From: Myxococcales bacterium
GTDB lineage: Bacteria; Myxococcota_A; Polyangia; Polyangiales; Ga0077539
Direction: 5' to 3'
DNA: 64,000 bases
Assembly: GCA_016792845.1 (NCBI GenBank)
Contig: JAEUKH010000034.1
Span: 1-64,000 of the forward strand
This document shows positions 26,631 through 35,747 of the stretch, in pieces. Positions within the stretch are counted from its first letter, which is position 1, and the number at the start of each line of letters is the position of its first letter. Position numbers and translations under genes: made by a program. The notes beneath the pieces were generated by a model. That model made no database searches and was not told the DNA's origin. It was given only the letters and a program-made list of their open reading frames with translations.

Positions 26631-27479
26631 ATGAAGACCTACCGTTACCTCCGTTGTGATGTGTTCACCGACCGCGCCTTCGCGGGCAACCCGTTGGTGG
26701 TGTTCAGCAACGCGCTCGGGCTCAGCGACCCGCAGATGCAAGCCATCGCCCGCGAGATGAACCTCTCTGAGACGGTCTTCGTGCTGCCCCCCCGCGAGGG
26801 AGGTACCGCGCGGCTCCGTATTTTCACGCCCTCGCGCGAGCTCACCTTCGCCGGGCACCCCACCCTCGGCGCCGCCTTCGCCATCGGCGACGTGGTGCAC
26901 CTGCCCGTCTTGGTGCTCGAAACAGGCCGCGGCCCGGTGCCCGTTCGGCTCACCCGAGAGGGCGCCCGCGTCACCTGGGGCATGATGCAGCAACCCCTTG
27001 CCATCGCAGAAGAATTCACCGACCACGCCACCGTCGCCGAGGCCCTCGGGCTCAGCCCCCGGGTGCCCGTCGGGCGCTACACCAACGGCCCCTCGCACCT
27101 CGTCGCCGTGCTCGACAGCCCCGAGGCCGTGGCCCGCCTACGGCCCAACGCCAACGCCTTGGCCCGTCTCGGCCTCGTCACCCTCAGCGCGGTCGCCATG
27201 ATCGACCCCACGCGCGCCCACACCAGGGTCTTCTACGACGAAGACGGCCTCCGCGAAGACCCCGCCACGGGCTCCGCCGCGGGCGCCGTGATCACCCACC
27301 TCGCCGCCCACGGGCTCCTCGGAGACGCCCCCATCGCGACCCTCACCCTCGCGCAAGGCGCTGAGATCGGACGCCCCTCTGAGATCGAAGCCATCATCAC
27401 CCGCAGCGCCGGGGCCGTCACCCAGGTCGAAGTCGGCGGCGCCGCGATCATCGTGGGCCGCGGCGAGCTGAAGGTCTAA
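26631..27479 (+). CDS. PhzF-family isomerase-like enzyme
   Basis: Protein of 282 residues starting 11 bases after the Bat operon. The PhzF fold signatures are present: CDVFTDRAFAGNPLVVF at the start, catalytic E47 (NLSETVF), FAGHPTLGAAF, and EDPATGSAAGAV in the second half. The family includes phenazine and diaminopimelate-epimerase-like isomerases, most of unknown substrate. There are no other phenazine genes, so the specific reaction is not assigned. It may be transcribed together with the Bat genes. Confidence 0.88.
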   Translation: MKTYRYLRCDVFTDRAFAGNPLVVFSNALGLSDPQMQAIAREMNLSETVFVLPPREGGTARLRIFTPSRELTFAGHPTLGAAFAIGDVVHLPVLVLETGRGPVPVRLTREGARVTWGMMQQPLAIAEEFTDHATVAEALGLSPRVPVGRYTNGPSHLVAVLDSPEAVARLRPNANALARLGLVTLSAVAMIDPTRAHTRVFYDEDGLREDPATGSAAGAVITHLAAHGLLGDAPIATLTLAQGAEIGRPSEIEAIITRSAGAVTQVEVGGAAIIVGRGELKV

Positions 27480-27495
27480 TCCCCACCCGCCGCAG

Positions 27496-27606
27496 GGCCC
27501 AAAAACAAGCGGCGAAGCCTTTTGCACTGGGGGAGGTGCAGGCTTCGCCGCGCATCAAACCCTATTGCAGCACCCGTGCCAGGGTGCCCGCGATGTGATT
27601 TCAAGC
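27496..27606. repeat. Hairpin-rich repeat element, copy A
   Basis: This 111-bp sequence occurs again at 27,741-27,852 with only four differences. It contains a strong two-tier hairpin: the 11-bp arms GCGGCGAAGCC and GGCTTCGCCGC enclose a second stem, TGCAC/GTGCA. A smaller hairpin, GCACCC-GTGCCA-GGGTGC, follows. It begins 17 bases after the PhzF-like stop. The tail (27,628-27,648, ATTGCATCATTGC) is also conserved in copy B after a divergent spacer. No protein product is likely. Candidates are a REP/BIME-type repeat, a non-autonomous mobile element or a structured RNA. Confidence 0.75.
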
Positions 27607-27740
27607 ACTTCGCGGACCTTCATCCTACAACGCATTGCATCATTGCAAAGTCGAACGCTGCATCTGCAAGGCGACTTGAAAGCGCCCGCGCCGCTGCCGT
27701 ACGAGGGCCCGGCGTCGACCCGACGGGGCGTCGAGCGCGC

Positions 27741-27852
27741 GGCCCAAAAACAAGCGGCGAAACCTTTTGCACTGGGGGGAGGTGCAGGCTTCGCCGCGCA
27801 TCAATCCCTATTGCAGCACCCGTGCCAGGGTGCCCGCGATGTAATTTCAAGC
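27741..27852. repeat. Hairpin-rich repeat element, copy B
   Basis: Second copy of the element, 245-246 bp downstream and in the same orientation. It has one extra G in the loop and three substitutions. One of them (GAAGCC to GAAACC) replaces a base pair of the main stem by G-U if the minus strand is transcribed, so pairing survives on that strand. The ATTGCAGCATTGC tail follows at about 27,880. The unique 134-bp segment between copies has no gene I recognise. The convergent menH gene ends 66 bases beyond. Confidence 0.75.
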
Positions 27853-27917
27853 CCTTGGCGAGGGGCGCGGGCTTCAACGCATTGCAGCATTGCAAGCCCC
27901 CTTGCATCACCCTGCAA

Positions 27918-28649
27918 TCACCCTGACGTCTGTTCAGCCAGCTGTCTGACCAGCCGGGCTACGGTTTCGGGCGCTTCGAGCACCAGGTCGTGCCCGGCCC
28001 CTTCGACCCGGGTGTACCCCTCAAGGGCCCCCGCCGCGACGAGCGCCTCGGCGATTCCGACAAATTTCGTGTCGAGGGCCCCTACCGCCCAGACGAGGGG
28101 CACCGCGCGACGCGCGAGGGCCTCGCGACAGTCGGGCATCTGCCCCGTGCCGAGCACCCGCAGCGCGCTCGCCAAAGCCGCGGGGCGGTGCCCCAAGCGT
28201 CGCGCCCGATGGGCGGCCAGACGGGTCGGCGCGAGCCCGCGCTGCGACGCGAAGAGCGGCTGCGCCTCCCACCGCGTCACAAAGGCCGCGAGGCCCTCTC
28301 TCTCAAGCGATTCGGCGAGCCGCGCATCGTCGCCGCGACGCGCAGCCCGGGCCTCGGGGCTTGAGAGCCCCGGCGAGGCGCTCAAGAGCACCGCACCCCG
28401 CACCCGATGCCGAAGCGCGTACGAGAGCGCGAGGCGAGCCCCCATCGAGTAACCCAGCAAGAGCGTGTCGGGGGTCACCCAAGGCCCCAGCCACGCGTCG
28501 ACGGTCGACTCGAAGGAGCCCCCGAGCACCGCGCCCTCGGGGCCGTGCCCGGGCAACGGCGGCGCGTCGAGGGAGCACCCGAGATGCTCGGAAACCTCTG
28601 TAAAAACATCGGGTTGGCCGAGAAAGCCGTGGAGCGCCACCACCCTCAC
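27918..28649 (-). CDS. menH: MenH-like alpha/beta hydrolase
   Basis: Protein of 243 residues, alpha/beta hydrolase fold: oxyanion-hole HGFLGQP near residue 7, nucleophile elbow GYSMGA with S68, and GAGHD near the C-terminus for the catalytic His. Immediate coupling to menD (GTGA overlap) supports 2-succinyl-6-hydroxy-2,4-cyclohexadiene-1-carboxylate synthase, which eliminates pyruvate from SEPHCHC in menaquinone synthesis. Start codon GTG at 28649. Confidence 0.85.
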   Translation of the reverse strand: MRVVALHGFLGQPDVFTEVSEHLGCSLDAPPLPGHGPEGAVLGGSFESTVDAWLGPWVTPDTLLLGYSMGARLALSYALRHRVRGAVLLSASPGLSSPEARAARRGDDARLAESLEREGLAAFVTRWEAQPLFASQRGLAPTRLAAHRARRLGHRPAALASALRVLGTGQMPDCREALARRAVPLVWAVGALDTKFVGIAEALVAAGALEGYTRVEGAGHDLVLEAPETVARLVRQLAEQTSG

Positions 28650-30424
28650 GGGGCGCCCCCGAGCGCCGCCGTCACCCGCGACACGAGGGCCCGGCGACGC
28701 GCGGCCGCCCCCTCGCCCGAGACCACCGCCTCGATCAACGTACAGCCTTGGAATTGGAGCGCCGCGTCAAGCGCCGCCTCCAGGGCCTCGGTCGCGGTGA
28801 CCCGCGCAAACTGAACCCCGAAGAGCGCCCCCGCCGCCGAGAGGTCGAGCCGCGGAGGGGTCAAAAAGTGCGTCGCCACCGCCTCGGCCACCCGCGCATC
28901 GCGCGCCGCCGCGGGGCCCAACGGGAGCTCGGCGAAAATGCGCCCCCCGCCATTGTTGACCACCACCACCACCAGGGGCGCCGTCGCGTCACGCGCCACC
29001 GCGAGGCCTCCGAGGTCGTGGAGGGCGCTCACATCGCCCAAGAGCAGCACCACCGGCCGCGCCGCCTCAAGGCCCGCCCGCGCCCCCGCGGCCCCCGCGA
29101 TCAGCCCGTCGATGCCGCTCGCTCCCCGCTGATGCAGCACCTGCAACGCGCGCCCGCCGCGCCCCAACGAGAACACATCGAGGTCGCGCACGGGCATGCT
29201 GTTGCCCACCATCAGCGCCGCCCCCTCGGGCAAGCGCGCCGCCAGCGTCGCGACCACCTCGGGCTCACCCCAGGCGTCGACGCCCGCGTCGCGCAGCGCC
29301 GTCTCGACCACCGCGTCGGCCTCTGCCCAGGCTCGAAGCTCGGCCGCGCCGGCGTGAGAGGCCCCGCGCCCCGCGAGGGCCGCCACCAGGGCGTCGAGGG
29401 TCTCGGCCACCGCGCCCACAAAGAGGGCCTCGGCGTCGTGGGTGGGGTCATTCCACCCTGAGGGCGCGAGCACCACCCGGGCGGGGCGATGTTGGGCCAC
29501 AAAGCGGGTGTAGGCCATCGAGACCGCGGGCATCCCGACCTCGATGATGAGCTCGGGGAGGCGCCCCGCGAGCCACGCCTCGGCCCGCAAGAGGGTGTCA
29601 AAGTGATCGACCCGCGGCGCCGCTTCGGGCCCGCTCCAGCGCTGCTGGCTCGTCGCCTCGGCCATCCACACGGCCCCCAGCGCTTGGGCCAGGGCCCCCA
29701 CCGGGAGCCGCCCCGTGACCCCCATCGACGGGCCGCACACCACCCACACCCGCGTCAGCCCCTCTAGCCGCTTCACCAGCCACGCCACCCCCGCGTCGTG
29801 GGCCCTCGGCGGCGCCTGAAAGACCTTCGTCGGCCCTTGTCGCATCAACGCCTGCCAGCGCCCGCGCCACGGCTCTGGCTCGTCGCTCACCACGGGTTCG
29901 AGCGGCTTGCGAAAGCGCGCGTTGAGGTGAACCGGCCCCGGCTCAGGCCCGAGGCTCCGCGCCACGCACTGCGAGGCCACCCGCACCACCGCGTCGAGGA
30001 GCCCCGCTTCGGGCGCCCCCAACTCGGCCCGGTGACGCAACACATCGCCAAAAAGATGTGTCTGATCAATCGTTTGCGGAGATGCACAGTGATACGCCTC
30101 CCAGGGCCGGTCGGCCGAGAGGGCGATCACCGGGAGCCCCACGAGGTGGGCCTCGGTCAAGGCCGGGAGGTAGTGGGTGGGGGCTGTCCCTGAGGTGCAG
30201 ACGAGCACCGCCGGGCGCCCGGTCACCCGCGCGAGGCCGAGGGCGAAGAAGCCCGCCGCGCGCTCGTCGATCACCGAGTGGCAGCGCACCCCGGGGTGTC
30301 GCGCCGCCGCGAGCGTCAACGGCGTCGAGCGGCTGCCCGGCGAGATCACAAACGCCCGCGCTCCCGCCTCGGCCAGCGAGTGCACCAAGAGCGCGGCCCA
30401 CGCAGAGTGAAGATCACTGGCCAT
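28646..30424 (-). CDS. menD: 2-succinyl-5-enolpyruvyl-6-hydroxy-3-cyclohexene-1-carboxylate synthase
   Basis: ThDP-dependent enzyme of 592 residues that joins isochorismate and 2-oxoglutarate in menaquinone synthesis. The N-terminal Pyr domain carries DERAAGFFALGLAR with the catalytic Glu and VCTSGTAPTHYLPAL. The C-terminal PP domain has the metal/ThDP motif GDVSALHDLGGL...VVVVNNGGG. It starts at ATG 30424, 11 bases inside the end of menF, and overlaps menH. Length matches the family. Confidence 0.93.
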   Translation of the reverse strand: MASDLHSAWAALLVHSLAEAGARAFVISPGSRSTPLTLAAARHPGVRCHSVIDERAAGFFALGLARVTGRPAVLVCTSGTAPTHYLPALTEAHLVGLPVIALSADRPWEAYHCASPQTIDQTHLFGDVLRHRAELGAPEAGLLDAVVRVASQCVARSLGPEPGPVHLNARFRKPLEPVVSDEPEPWRGRWQALMRQGPTKVFQAPPRAHDAGVAWLVKRLEGLTRVWVVCGPSMGVTGRLPVGALAQALGAVWMAEATSQQRWSGPEAAPRVDHFDTLLRAEAWLAGRLPELIIEVGMPAVSMAYTRFVAQHRPARVVLAPSGWNDPTHDAEALFVGAVAETLDALVAALAGRGASHAGAAELRAWAEADAVVETALRDAGVDAWGEPEVVATLAARLPEGAALMVGNSMPVRDLDVFSLGRGGRALQVLHQRGASGIDGLIAGAAGARAGLEAARPVVLLLGDVSALHDLGGLAVARDATAPLVVVVVNNGGGRIFAELPLGPAAARDARVAEAVATHFLTPPRLDLSAAGALFGVQFARVTATEALEAALDAALQFQGCTLIEAVVSGEGAAARRRALVSRVTAALGGAP

Positions 30425-31559
30425 CTGACACCCGCCCCTCAGCGGCCCCGAGGGCGCCCAACATCGCCTGCATCTTCGCCTCGGTCTCGCGCCACTCGTG
30501 CGCAGGGTCGCTCCCCGCGACGAGCCCCGCCCCCGCGAAGACCCACGCGGCCCCCTCGCGCAGCACCGCCGAGCGGAGGGCCACCACGAAGCTCCCGTCG
30601 CCCGCCCCGTCGCACCACCCCACCGGGCCCGCATACCAGCCCCGCGGCACGGGCTCGTGGGCTGCGATCCACGCCCGCGCGGCCTCTTGGGGCGTGCCCC
30701 CCACCGCCGGCGTCGGATGCAGCGCCTCGACGAGCGTCAGCGCATCGACCGAGGGGTCACGGAGCCGCCCCTCGACCGGCGTGTAGAGATGCACCACATT
30801 GGGCAAGATCTTCACCACGGGCTCCGGCGGGGCCGCGATCTCATCACAGAACGCGCCCAACTTTTCAATCAACGCGTCGCGCACATACCGATGCTCTCGG
30901 AGGTCTTTCTCTGAGCGCAGCAGCGCCTCGGCCACCGCCGCGTCGCGCCCCGGCACCCGCGGGAGCGAGCCCGCCAACGCATCGGCCGACACCCTGCGCC
31001 CCGCCCGACGCAACAGCCGCTCAGGGGTCGCCCCCACAAAGCACGCCTGGCGCTCCGGCGGAGCCACCGCGAACGACACCCCGCCGCTCGCCGCGGCCAC
31101 CCCGTCGAGGGCCTCACAGAGCGCCCGACGCTCGCCCCGCCAGGGAACCACCGCGCGACGCGCCCCCACCACCTTCTCAAGCCCCTGTGACGCGAAGGCC
31201 TCCAAGGCCTCGCCCACCAGGCGACGCCACCCCTCGGGGTCGCCGACGGCCTCGCGGCGCACACCCCCCGACACCGCCCCCTGGCCCCCTCGGGTCTCGA
31301 CGCAGGCCTCGGGCAAGAAGGCCATGCACGGCGCAAAGCCCGCCCAGACCGGGTCATCTTGGTGCCCTACGCTTGGGTCGAAGCTCGCGGCGTACCACAC
31401 CCGCTCACCCGCTCCGAGCGAGGCCAGACGCGGACGCAGGCGCGCCGAGAGCGCCCCGAGGCTCGGCGCCGTCACACTCCACTTCACCCCGCGGGTCTCA
31501 AGGCGCTGCCCGTCTGCCTCAACCCAGCGCACCCAAGGCCCAACATCGTCGACCGCCAT
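30414..31559 (-). CDS. menF: Isochorismate synthase
   Basis: Chorismate-utilising enzyme of 381 residues from ATG 31559 (a TTG at 31598 would add 13). Conserved segments are SQGLEKVVGARR, FVGATPERLLRR, ALAGSLPR, SEKDLREHRYVRDAL, LPNVVHLYTPVEG and LVEALHPTPAVGGTP, then GWYAGPVGWCDGAGDGSFVVALRS. This is the isochorismate synthase pattern, not anthranilate synthase. First committed step of the menaquinone branch. It overlaps menD. Confidence 0.92.
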   Translation of the reverse strand: MAVDDVGPWVRWVEADGQRLETRGVKWSVTAPSLGALSARLRPRLASLGAGERVWYAASFDPSVGHQDDPVWAGFAPCMAFLPEACVETRGGQGAVSGGVRREAVGDPEGWRRLVGEALEAFASQGLEKVVGARRAVVPWRGERRALCEALDGVAAASGGVSFAVAPPERQACFVGATPERLLRRAGRRVSADALAGSLPRVPGRDAAVAEALLRSEKDLREHRYVRDALIEKLGAFCDEIAAPPEPVVKILPNVVHLYTPVEGRLRDPSVDALTLVEALHPTPAVGGTPQEAARAWIAAHEPVPRGWYAGPVGWCDGAGDGSFVVALRSAVLREGAAWVFAGAGLVAGSDPAHEWRETEAKMQAMLGALGAAEGRVSDGQ

Positions 31560-31624
31560 CGCGCCCGTGTCGGTGGAGCATGGCGCCCCCGGCGTCAACC
31601 GTTTTCACCCGCCGCCCCGCTGCC

Positions 31625-32338
31625 TCAGCGCAGCGACGCGGCGCCGTCGAGCTCGACCACGAAGAGGCTGTGGTGCTGATACCGAGAGATGTCATCGAGC
31701 GACACGAAGCGCACCGACCGCACCCCGGGCAGGGCCGAGAGCCGAGCGCACCACGCGTCGCGGGTTAGAAAGCCCTCGACGCCGCGGCGCGGCGCGTACG
31801 CGAGCGAGCTCCCGTACTGGATGTCGGTGTCGACGATGTGCGCCCAGTTTCTGAGCTGATACCAGAACGACCACGCGGGCACGCTGTCTTCGAGCAAGAT
31901 CAAGCGCCTCTTGGCGCAACGCCGCATCTCTTCCAAGAGCGCCGCGCTCGCGTCGAGCGACAGATGATGCAGGGTGTAACAGCTCATCACGGTGTCGAAG
32001 CGACGGTCTTCGAAGGGCAGCGTGCGCCCGTCGTAGCTCTGCAACCGCGGCGCCTTCACCCCTCGAAACAGCGTCGGCCACCCGACGCTCACATCGACCC
32101 CGGTCGCTTCAATGTCAGGCCGAAACAAGCTCACCTGCACGAGCCGGTCGCCGCACCCGCAGCCCACGTCGAGCACCGCCTCGCCCGGGGCGATGAGCTC
32201 GGCGATCCGTTGGGCCTTCAACAAATCGTGCGTGCTCACGGCCTCGCACCGCGGCGGCGCCGCGCCAGGGTTCGCAAGGCGCACCGAGACCGACTGCACA
32301 GCCTGAGCCGCGCGGCTCATGACCCATGACAACACCAT
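31625..32338 (-). CDS. Class I SAM-dependent methyltransferase
   Basis: Protein of up to 237 residues (an ATG at 32320 would remove six). SAM-binding motif I is AVLDVGCGCGDRLVQV, motif II TGVDVS, and a later motif LPFEDRRFDTVMSCYTLHHL. Ubiquinone/menaquinone methyltransferases share this layout. Its place just upstream of menF makes quinone methylation possible, but the central substrate region is not typical of MenG/UbiE. No membrane segment. Assignment of substrate is inference from context. Confidence 0.75.
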   Translation of the reverse strand: MVLSWVMSRAAQAVQSVSVRLANPGAAPPRCEAVSTHDLLKAQRIAELIAPGEAVLDVGCGCGDRLVQVSLFRPDIEATGVDVSVGWPTLFRGVKAPRLQSYDGRTLPFEDRRFDTVMSCYTLHHLSLDASAALLEEMRRCAKRRLILLEDSVPAWSFWYQLRNWAHIVDTDIQYGSSLAYAPRRGVEGFLTRDAWCARLSALPGVRSVRFVSLDDISRYQHHSLFVVELDGAASLR

Positions 32339-32411
32339 TGGCCACCACTCAACCCTTCAATGGTAGTTCATTGAAGAAGCGTGCCACCGAGGGGCGCTCG
32401 ATACGACAGCG

Positions 32412-33071
32412 CTAACGCAGGGTCGAAGGCCCGCCCGCTGACCGCTTGCGTTGCCAGAGCCAGCGGGCCAGCACAAGCGCCACCGCCACCCCGAACACCG
32501 CCATGACGCCGCGGTTGTAGCGGTCGAGCCAGGCCGCCAAGGTGCGGAGGTTGCGCCCCACACACCACGCCAGCACGAACAAGCCCGCTTGCCACAGCGC
32601 GCCGCCGAGGGTCGACGCGGCCACCACCCGCGCAGGCGGCATCGCACAAAACCCCGCCCCCACCACCACCATCGCCCGCACCGCCGGAACGAAGCGCGCC
32701 ACCACCAGAAACCACGCGCCCCGGGCCTCAAGGAGCTGCGTCGCGGCCAAGGCCTGCCCCCGCAAGGTCACAAGCCACGGGTGCAGCGCCTGGTCAGAGT
32801 GTCGACGCAACCAACGCCCGAAGCCGTACGCCACCACGGCGCCGAGGGCCGAGCCCAACACCGCCGAGACGTACAGCCACGCCCACGACGACCACGCATG
32901 AAGCGACGCGAACCCGACCGCCGCCCCCACCGTCACCCCGAGGTCGCCCGGCACCGGCGGAAACACATGCTCCAAAAAAGCCGCCCCGCCCACAAATGCG
33001 GCGAGGGCCGCCACGGAGCGCTCTCCGAAGCGGCCCGCCAGGGCCAAGAGCAGTGCGCCGAGCCCCTTCAC
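32412..33071 (-). CDS. DedA-family membrane protein
   Basis: Integral membrane protein of 219 residues. DedA features: an acidic residue and PxxxxxD in FLEHVFPPVPGDLGV, and the re-entrant motif VARFVPAVRAMVVVGAG, whose Arg residues are required in E. coli DedA proteins. About five hydrophobic segments. DedA members act as undecaprenyl-phosphate or phosphatidylserine-type flippases and support proton-motive-force homeostasis. GTG start overlapping the stop of the FHA gene (GTGA). Confidence 0.9.
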   Translation of the reverse strand: MKGLGALLLALAGRFGERSVAALAAFVGGAAFLEHVFPPVPGDLGVTVGAAVGFASLHAWSSWAWLYVSAVLGSALGAVVAYGFGRWLRRHSDQALHPWLVTLRGQALAATQLLEARGAWFLVVARFVPAVRAMVVVGAGFCAMPPARVVAASTLGGALWQAGLFVLAWCVGRNLRTLAAWLDRYNRGVMAVFGVAVALVLARWLWQRKRSAGGPSTLR

Positions 33072-34357
33072 CCCAGCTGGAGGCGAAACAGCTGCTGCCC
33101 GAGGAGCAAGAAGTCACCCGACTTCAGCACCCGCGCGTGACGCATGCGAAGGTAGCTCCCGTTCGAGCTCCCCACGTCGGTCATCGTGAGCTTGCCGTTT
33201 TGCACCGCGAGCTGACAATGCAAGCCCGACACGTACCCGTCTTCGGGGAAGAGAATGTCGCCGCGCTCGCGCCCGAGGTAGAGCCCCGTCACCGGCACCG
33301 GGAAGGCGTTCGCCGCCGCGTCGCGCCCCGTCACCAGCGAGATCTTGCCCACGAGCCCCTCATGGTCGGCCCCGAGCCGCTCGGTGCCGTCTGCGGTGTG
33401 ACCCACAGGGCTGAAGGCCTCAAAGCGCAAGATCTCTTGCCCGATGCGAAACACATCGCCGTCGATCAGGTCGACCGGCACCTGACGCTCGACCCGAACA
33501 TAGACCCCGTTGAGCGAGTCGATGTCTTGCACCGTCACCCCCGCGCCCTGCACCGTAAACTTCGCGTGCCGAGGCGAGAGGTACGTGTCTTGGCCGAACA
33601 CGCCGCCGCTCTCGCGACCGATGATGTTCTCGCCCTCGTAGAGCGGGTGAACCCCGCCCTCTGAGCCGTTCGGGAGGATCAACACCAAACGCCCACGCTC
33701 GACCGCACGAGGCTGCGCCTGCGGCGTCGGGTTGACCTGAACCTGCGGCGCCAGCGAGCTGCTCACCTGCACCGACGCGACCGGCGCCACAGGCGCAACC
33801 GGCGCCGACGGAGCCGGGGCCGCGCCCATGTCAAACCCGCAGGTGATGCAGAAGCGCGTCGCCCGCGGGTTCGGAGAGCCACACTGCGGGCACGAAGCCG
33901 GGTACTTCGGCCCCGCCGCGGCCGCCGGAGGCGCCATCGGAGCCGGAGGAGGCTGCGGGGCGGGCGGAGGCTGCGCGGGCGCTGCCGGGGCCCCTGCGGG
34001 CGCCGAGGGGCCGCCGAAGAGCTCAACCGGCAAAGGCTGCTGGGGCACCGAAGGCGCCGCGAAGGGCGGCGGCAACGGCGTCGAGGCCGGGGGGCCGCCG
34101 AAGGCCGCCACCGGAGGTTGCGAGGCGCCCGCGGGCTGACCAGGCGGCGGTGCAAAGGCACCCTGACCCGCCGAACCCGCCGCAGGCGCAAATGGACCAG
34201 GGGGCGGCGCATTGCGGGGCGTACCCGATGCAACCGCCGGAGGCGTCGGAAACCGCGGACCCCCTCGGCCTACGTCGCGTGGAAGCTCATTCCCACACCC
34301 GAGGCAGAATTTGTAGTGATCCTGGTTCTCCTTGCCGCACTTCGGACAGACAATCAC
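33068..34357 (-). CDS. Zinc-ribbon protein with two FHA domains
   Basis: Protein of 429 residues. An N-terminal zinc ribbon (CPKCGKEN...CLGCG, residues 4-21) is followed by a long Pro/Ala-rich linker, then a second zinc ribbon (CPQCGSPN...CITCG, near 155-175). Two FHA domains follow: IIGRESGG...LSPRHAKF...DSLNGVYVRV and YLGRERGD...YVSGLHCQL...GSSNGSYLRM. FHA domains bind phosphothreonine, so this is a likely reader or substrate of Ser/Thr kinases such as the one at 42,279-43,721. It is coupled to the DedA gene. Confidence 0.88.
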   Translation of the reverse strand: MIVCPKCGKENQDHYKFCLGCGNELPRDVGRGGPRFPTPPAVASGTPRNAPPPGPFAPAAGSAGQGAFAPPPGQPAGASQPPVAAFGGPPASTPLPPPFAAPSVPQQPLPVELFGGPSAPAGAPAAPAQPPPAPQPPPAPMAPPAAAAGPKYPASCPQCGSPNPRATRFCITCGFDMGAAPAPSAPVAPVAPVASVQVSSSLAPQVQVNPTPQAQPRAVERGRLVLILPNGSEGGVHPLYEGENIIGRESGGVFGQDTYLSPRHAKFTVQGAGVTVQDIDSLNGVYVRVERQVPVDLIDGDVFRIGQEILRFEAFSPVGHTADGTERLGADHEGLVGKISLVTGRDAAANAFPVPVTGLYLGRERGDILFPEDGYVSGLHCQLAVQNGKLTMTDVGSSNGSYLRMRHARVLKSGDFLLLGQQLFRLQLG

Positions 34358-34369
34358 GCGCGCCTCCGC

Positions 34370-35635
34370 TCAACCCGAGATATCGACCCTGAGCAGCTCT
34401 CGACCCACGAAGATGTAGTCTCCGTGCAGGAGCTCCCGCTCTTGGCGAATGGTAAGGTAGGTACCGTTTTTGCTGCCCGTGTCAACGAGTCGATACGTCC
34501 CGTCGGGGGTCAGCTCAACCTTGCAGTGCCGCGTCGACATGTACGGGTCGTTCGGAAAGTTCATGTCGCAGCCCTCGCGCCCGATGGTGACGGCGTTCTC
34601 TCGCGCGCACACCTGCGTGGCCGCGATGCCCCCGCGGAGCACCTGCACCACCCTGAAGGGCGACGGGCGCTTCGGCGACGAATAGAACATCGTGCCGTCG
34701 TCTGCGGGGCCGTCGCTCACCCGCGGCGCCGCCTCAAGCCGAAACACCTGCTCGCCCGCGAGGAAGCAATCACCCGCCTGGAGCGGCCCGGGGCCCTTGA
34801 CCCGCACGAACACACCATTCAACGACGCCTCGTCGCGCACCACCAGCCGACCATCGTCGCGATAGTAGAAGGTCGCATGCAGCGGCGACACCCAGTCGTC
34901 TTTGTCGAACACCAGGTCGCCCTGCGTGCGCCCGCACGGGTGACGCGGGCCCCCGAGGAGAAACACCGTCTCATCCGAGGGGTCGGTCTGAAAGCCCTCG
35001 CCCTTGATCAGCACCAGCTTGGCCTTGCCCGGCTCAAGCATCTTCGACAAAAGCAGGGTCTGCGCGGCCAGCACCTCGCGGGGCACAGGCTCGCCGCAGC
35101 GACCGCAAAACTTATGGCCCGCCGGCACCGGCGAATAGCACTTCTTGCAACTGTAGCTCCGTGCCTGCTCCATCAACGCCTCCGTAAGCTGAAACCGCAC
35201 CGGCAGCCGGACCGGACCGACAAACCCTCCGGGCGTGGCCTGTCGCGTATCACGAGTCTCACCAGGAGGCGGCAAAACTGACTCAAGTGCCCGCTCAAGC
35301 GACGGCAGATCGAGCAGCCGCTCAGCGCCACCGCTCTGAGAAACCCTAGAATTTTCACTACTTTGCGCAGCACGAGCCGCGCCGCCCTGCGCCACCGCCC
35401 CCGGCGCGTCGAGGTCGACGAAGGCCGCGTCGAGGCTCGGCAACGAGTCAGGAGCCCCCCGCGCCGCACCCGCAGGCGCCTGCGGAGGTTCGACCTTCAG
35501 CGCCGCGTTCTGCGTGCTCGACGCCCGCGCCTTGGGGCCGAACCCCAGCGCCGCACCACAGGTCACACAGCGCACCGCATCGAGAGGGGCGTAGCTGTCA
35601 CAACGACCGCAGACATAGCCGACGTCGAGATCCAT
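34370..35635 (-). CDS. Zinc-ribbon protein with two FHA domains (paralogue)
   Basis: Protein of 421 residues with the same plan as its neighbour. An N-terminal ribbon (CGRCDSYAPLDAVRCVTCGAA) is followed by a linker and a second ribbon (CKKCYSPVPAGHKFCGRCGEP near 205-226). FHA 1 carries GRTQGDLVF...VSPLHATFYY...EASLNGVFVRV, and FHA 2 carries IGREGCDMNFPNDPYMSTRHCKVEL...TGSKNGTYLTI. The ATG at 35635 starts MDLDVGYVCGRC; a GTG lies one codon upstream. It is 12 bases from the next FHA gene, so the pair is a tandem duplication acting in one pathway. Confidence 0.87.
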   Translation of the reverse strand: MDLDVGYVCGRCDSYAPLDAVRCVTCGAALGFGPKARASSTQNAALKVEPPQAPAGAARGAPDSLPSLDAAFVDLDAPGAVAQGGAARAAQSSENSRVSQSGGAERLLDLPSLERALESVLPPPGETRDTRQATPGGFVGPVRLPVRFQLTEALMEQARSYSCKKCYSPVPAGHKFCGRCGEPVPREVLAAQTLLLSKMLEPGKAKLVLIKGEGFQTDPSDETVFLLGGPRHPCGRTQGDLVFDKDDWVSPLHATFYYRDDGRLVVRDEASLNGVFVRVKGPGPLQAGDCFLAGEQVFRLEAAPRVSDGPADDGTMFYSSPKRPSPFRVVQVLRGGIAATQVCARENAVTIGREGCDMNFPNDPYMSTRHCKVELTPDGTYRLVDTGSKNGTYLTIRQERELLHGDYIFVGRELLRVDISG

Positions 35636-35747
35636 CACCTTGTGCCGTGCGACGCAGAGGTCGATCGGGTGTCGCTTCGAAGTAGCCCCAAAAACTGCCG
35701 CCCGCGCAGTATGCGAAACCCCCCGAGCCGCGTCAACGCTCTCATCA

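Noticed and set aside
27522..27926. 134-codon frame across both hairpin repeats
   Set aside because: Its two similar halves only reflect the DNA repeat; there is no ribosome binding site and the sequence lies between convergent genes.
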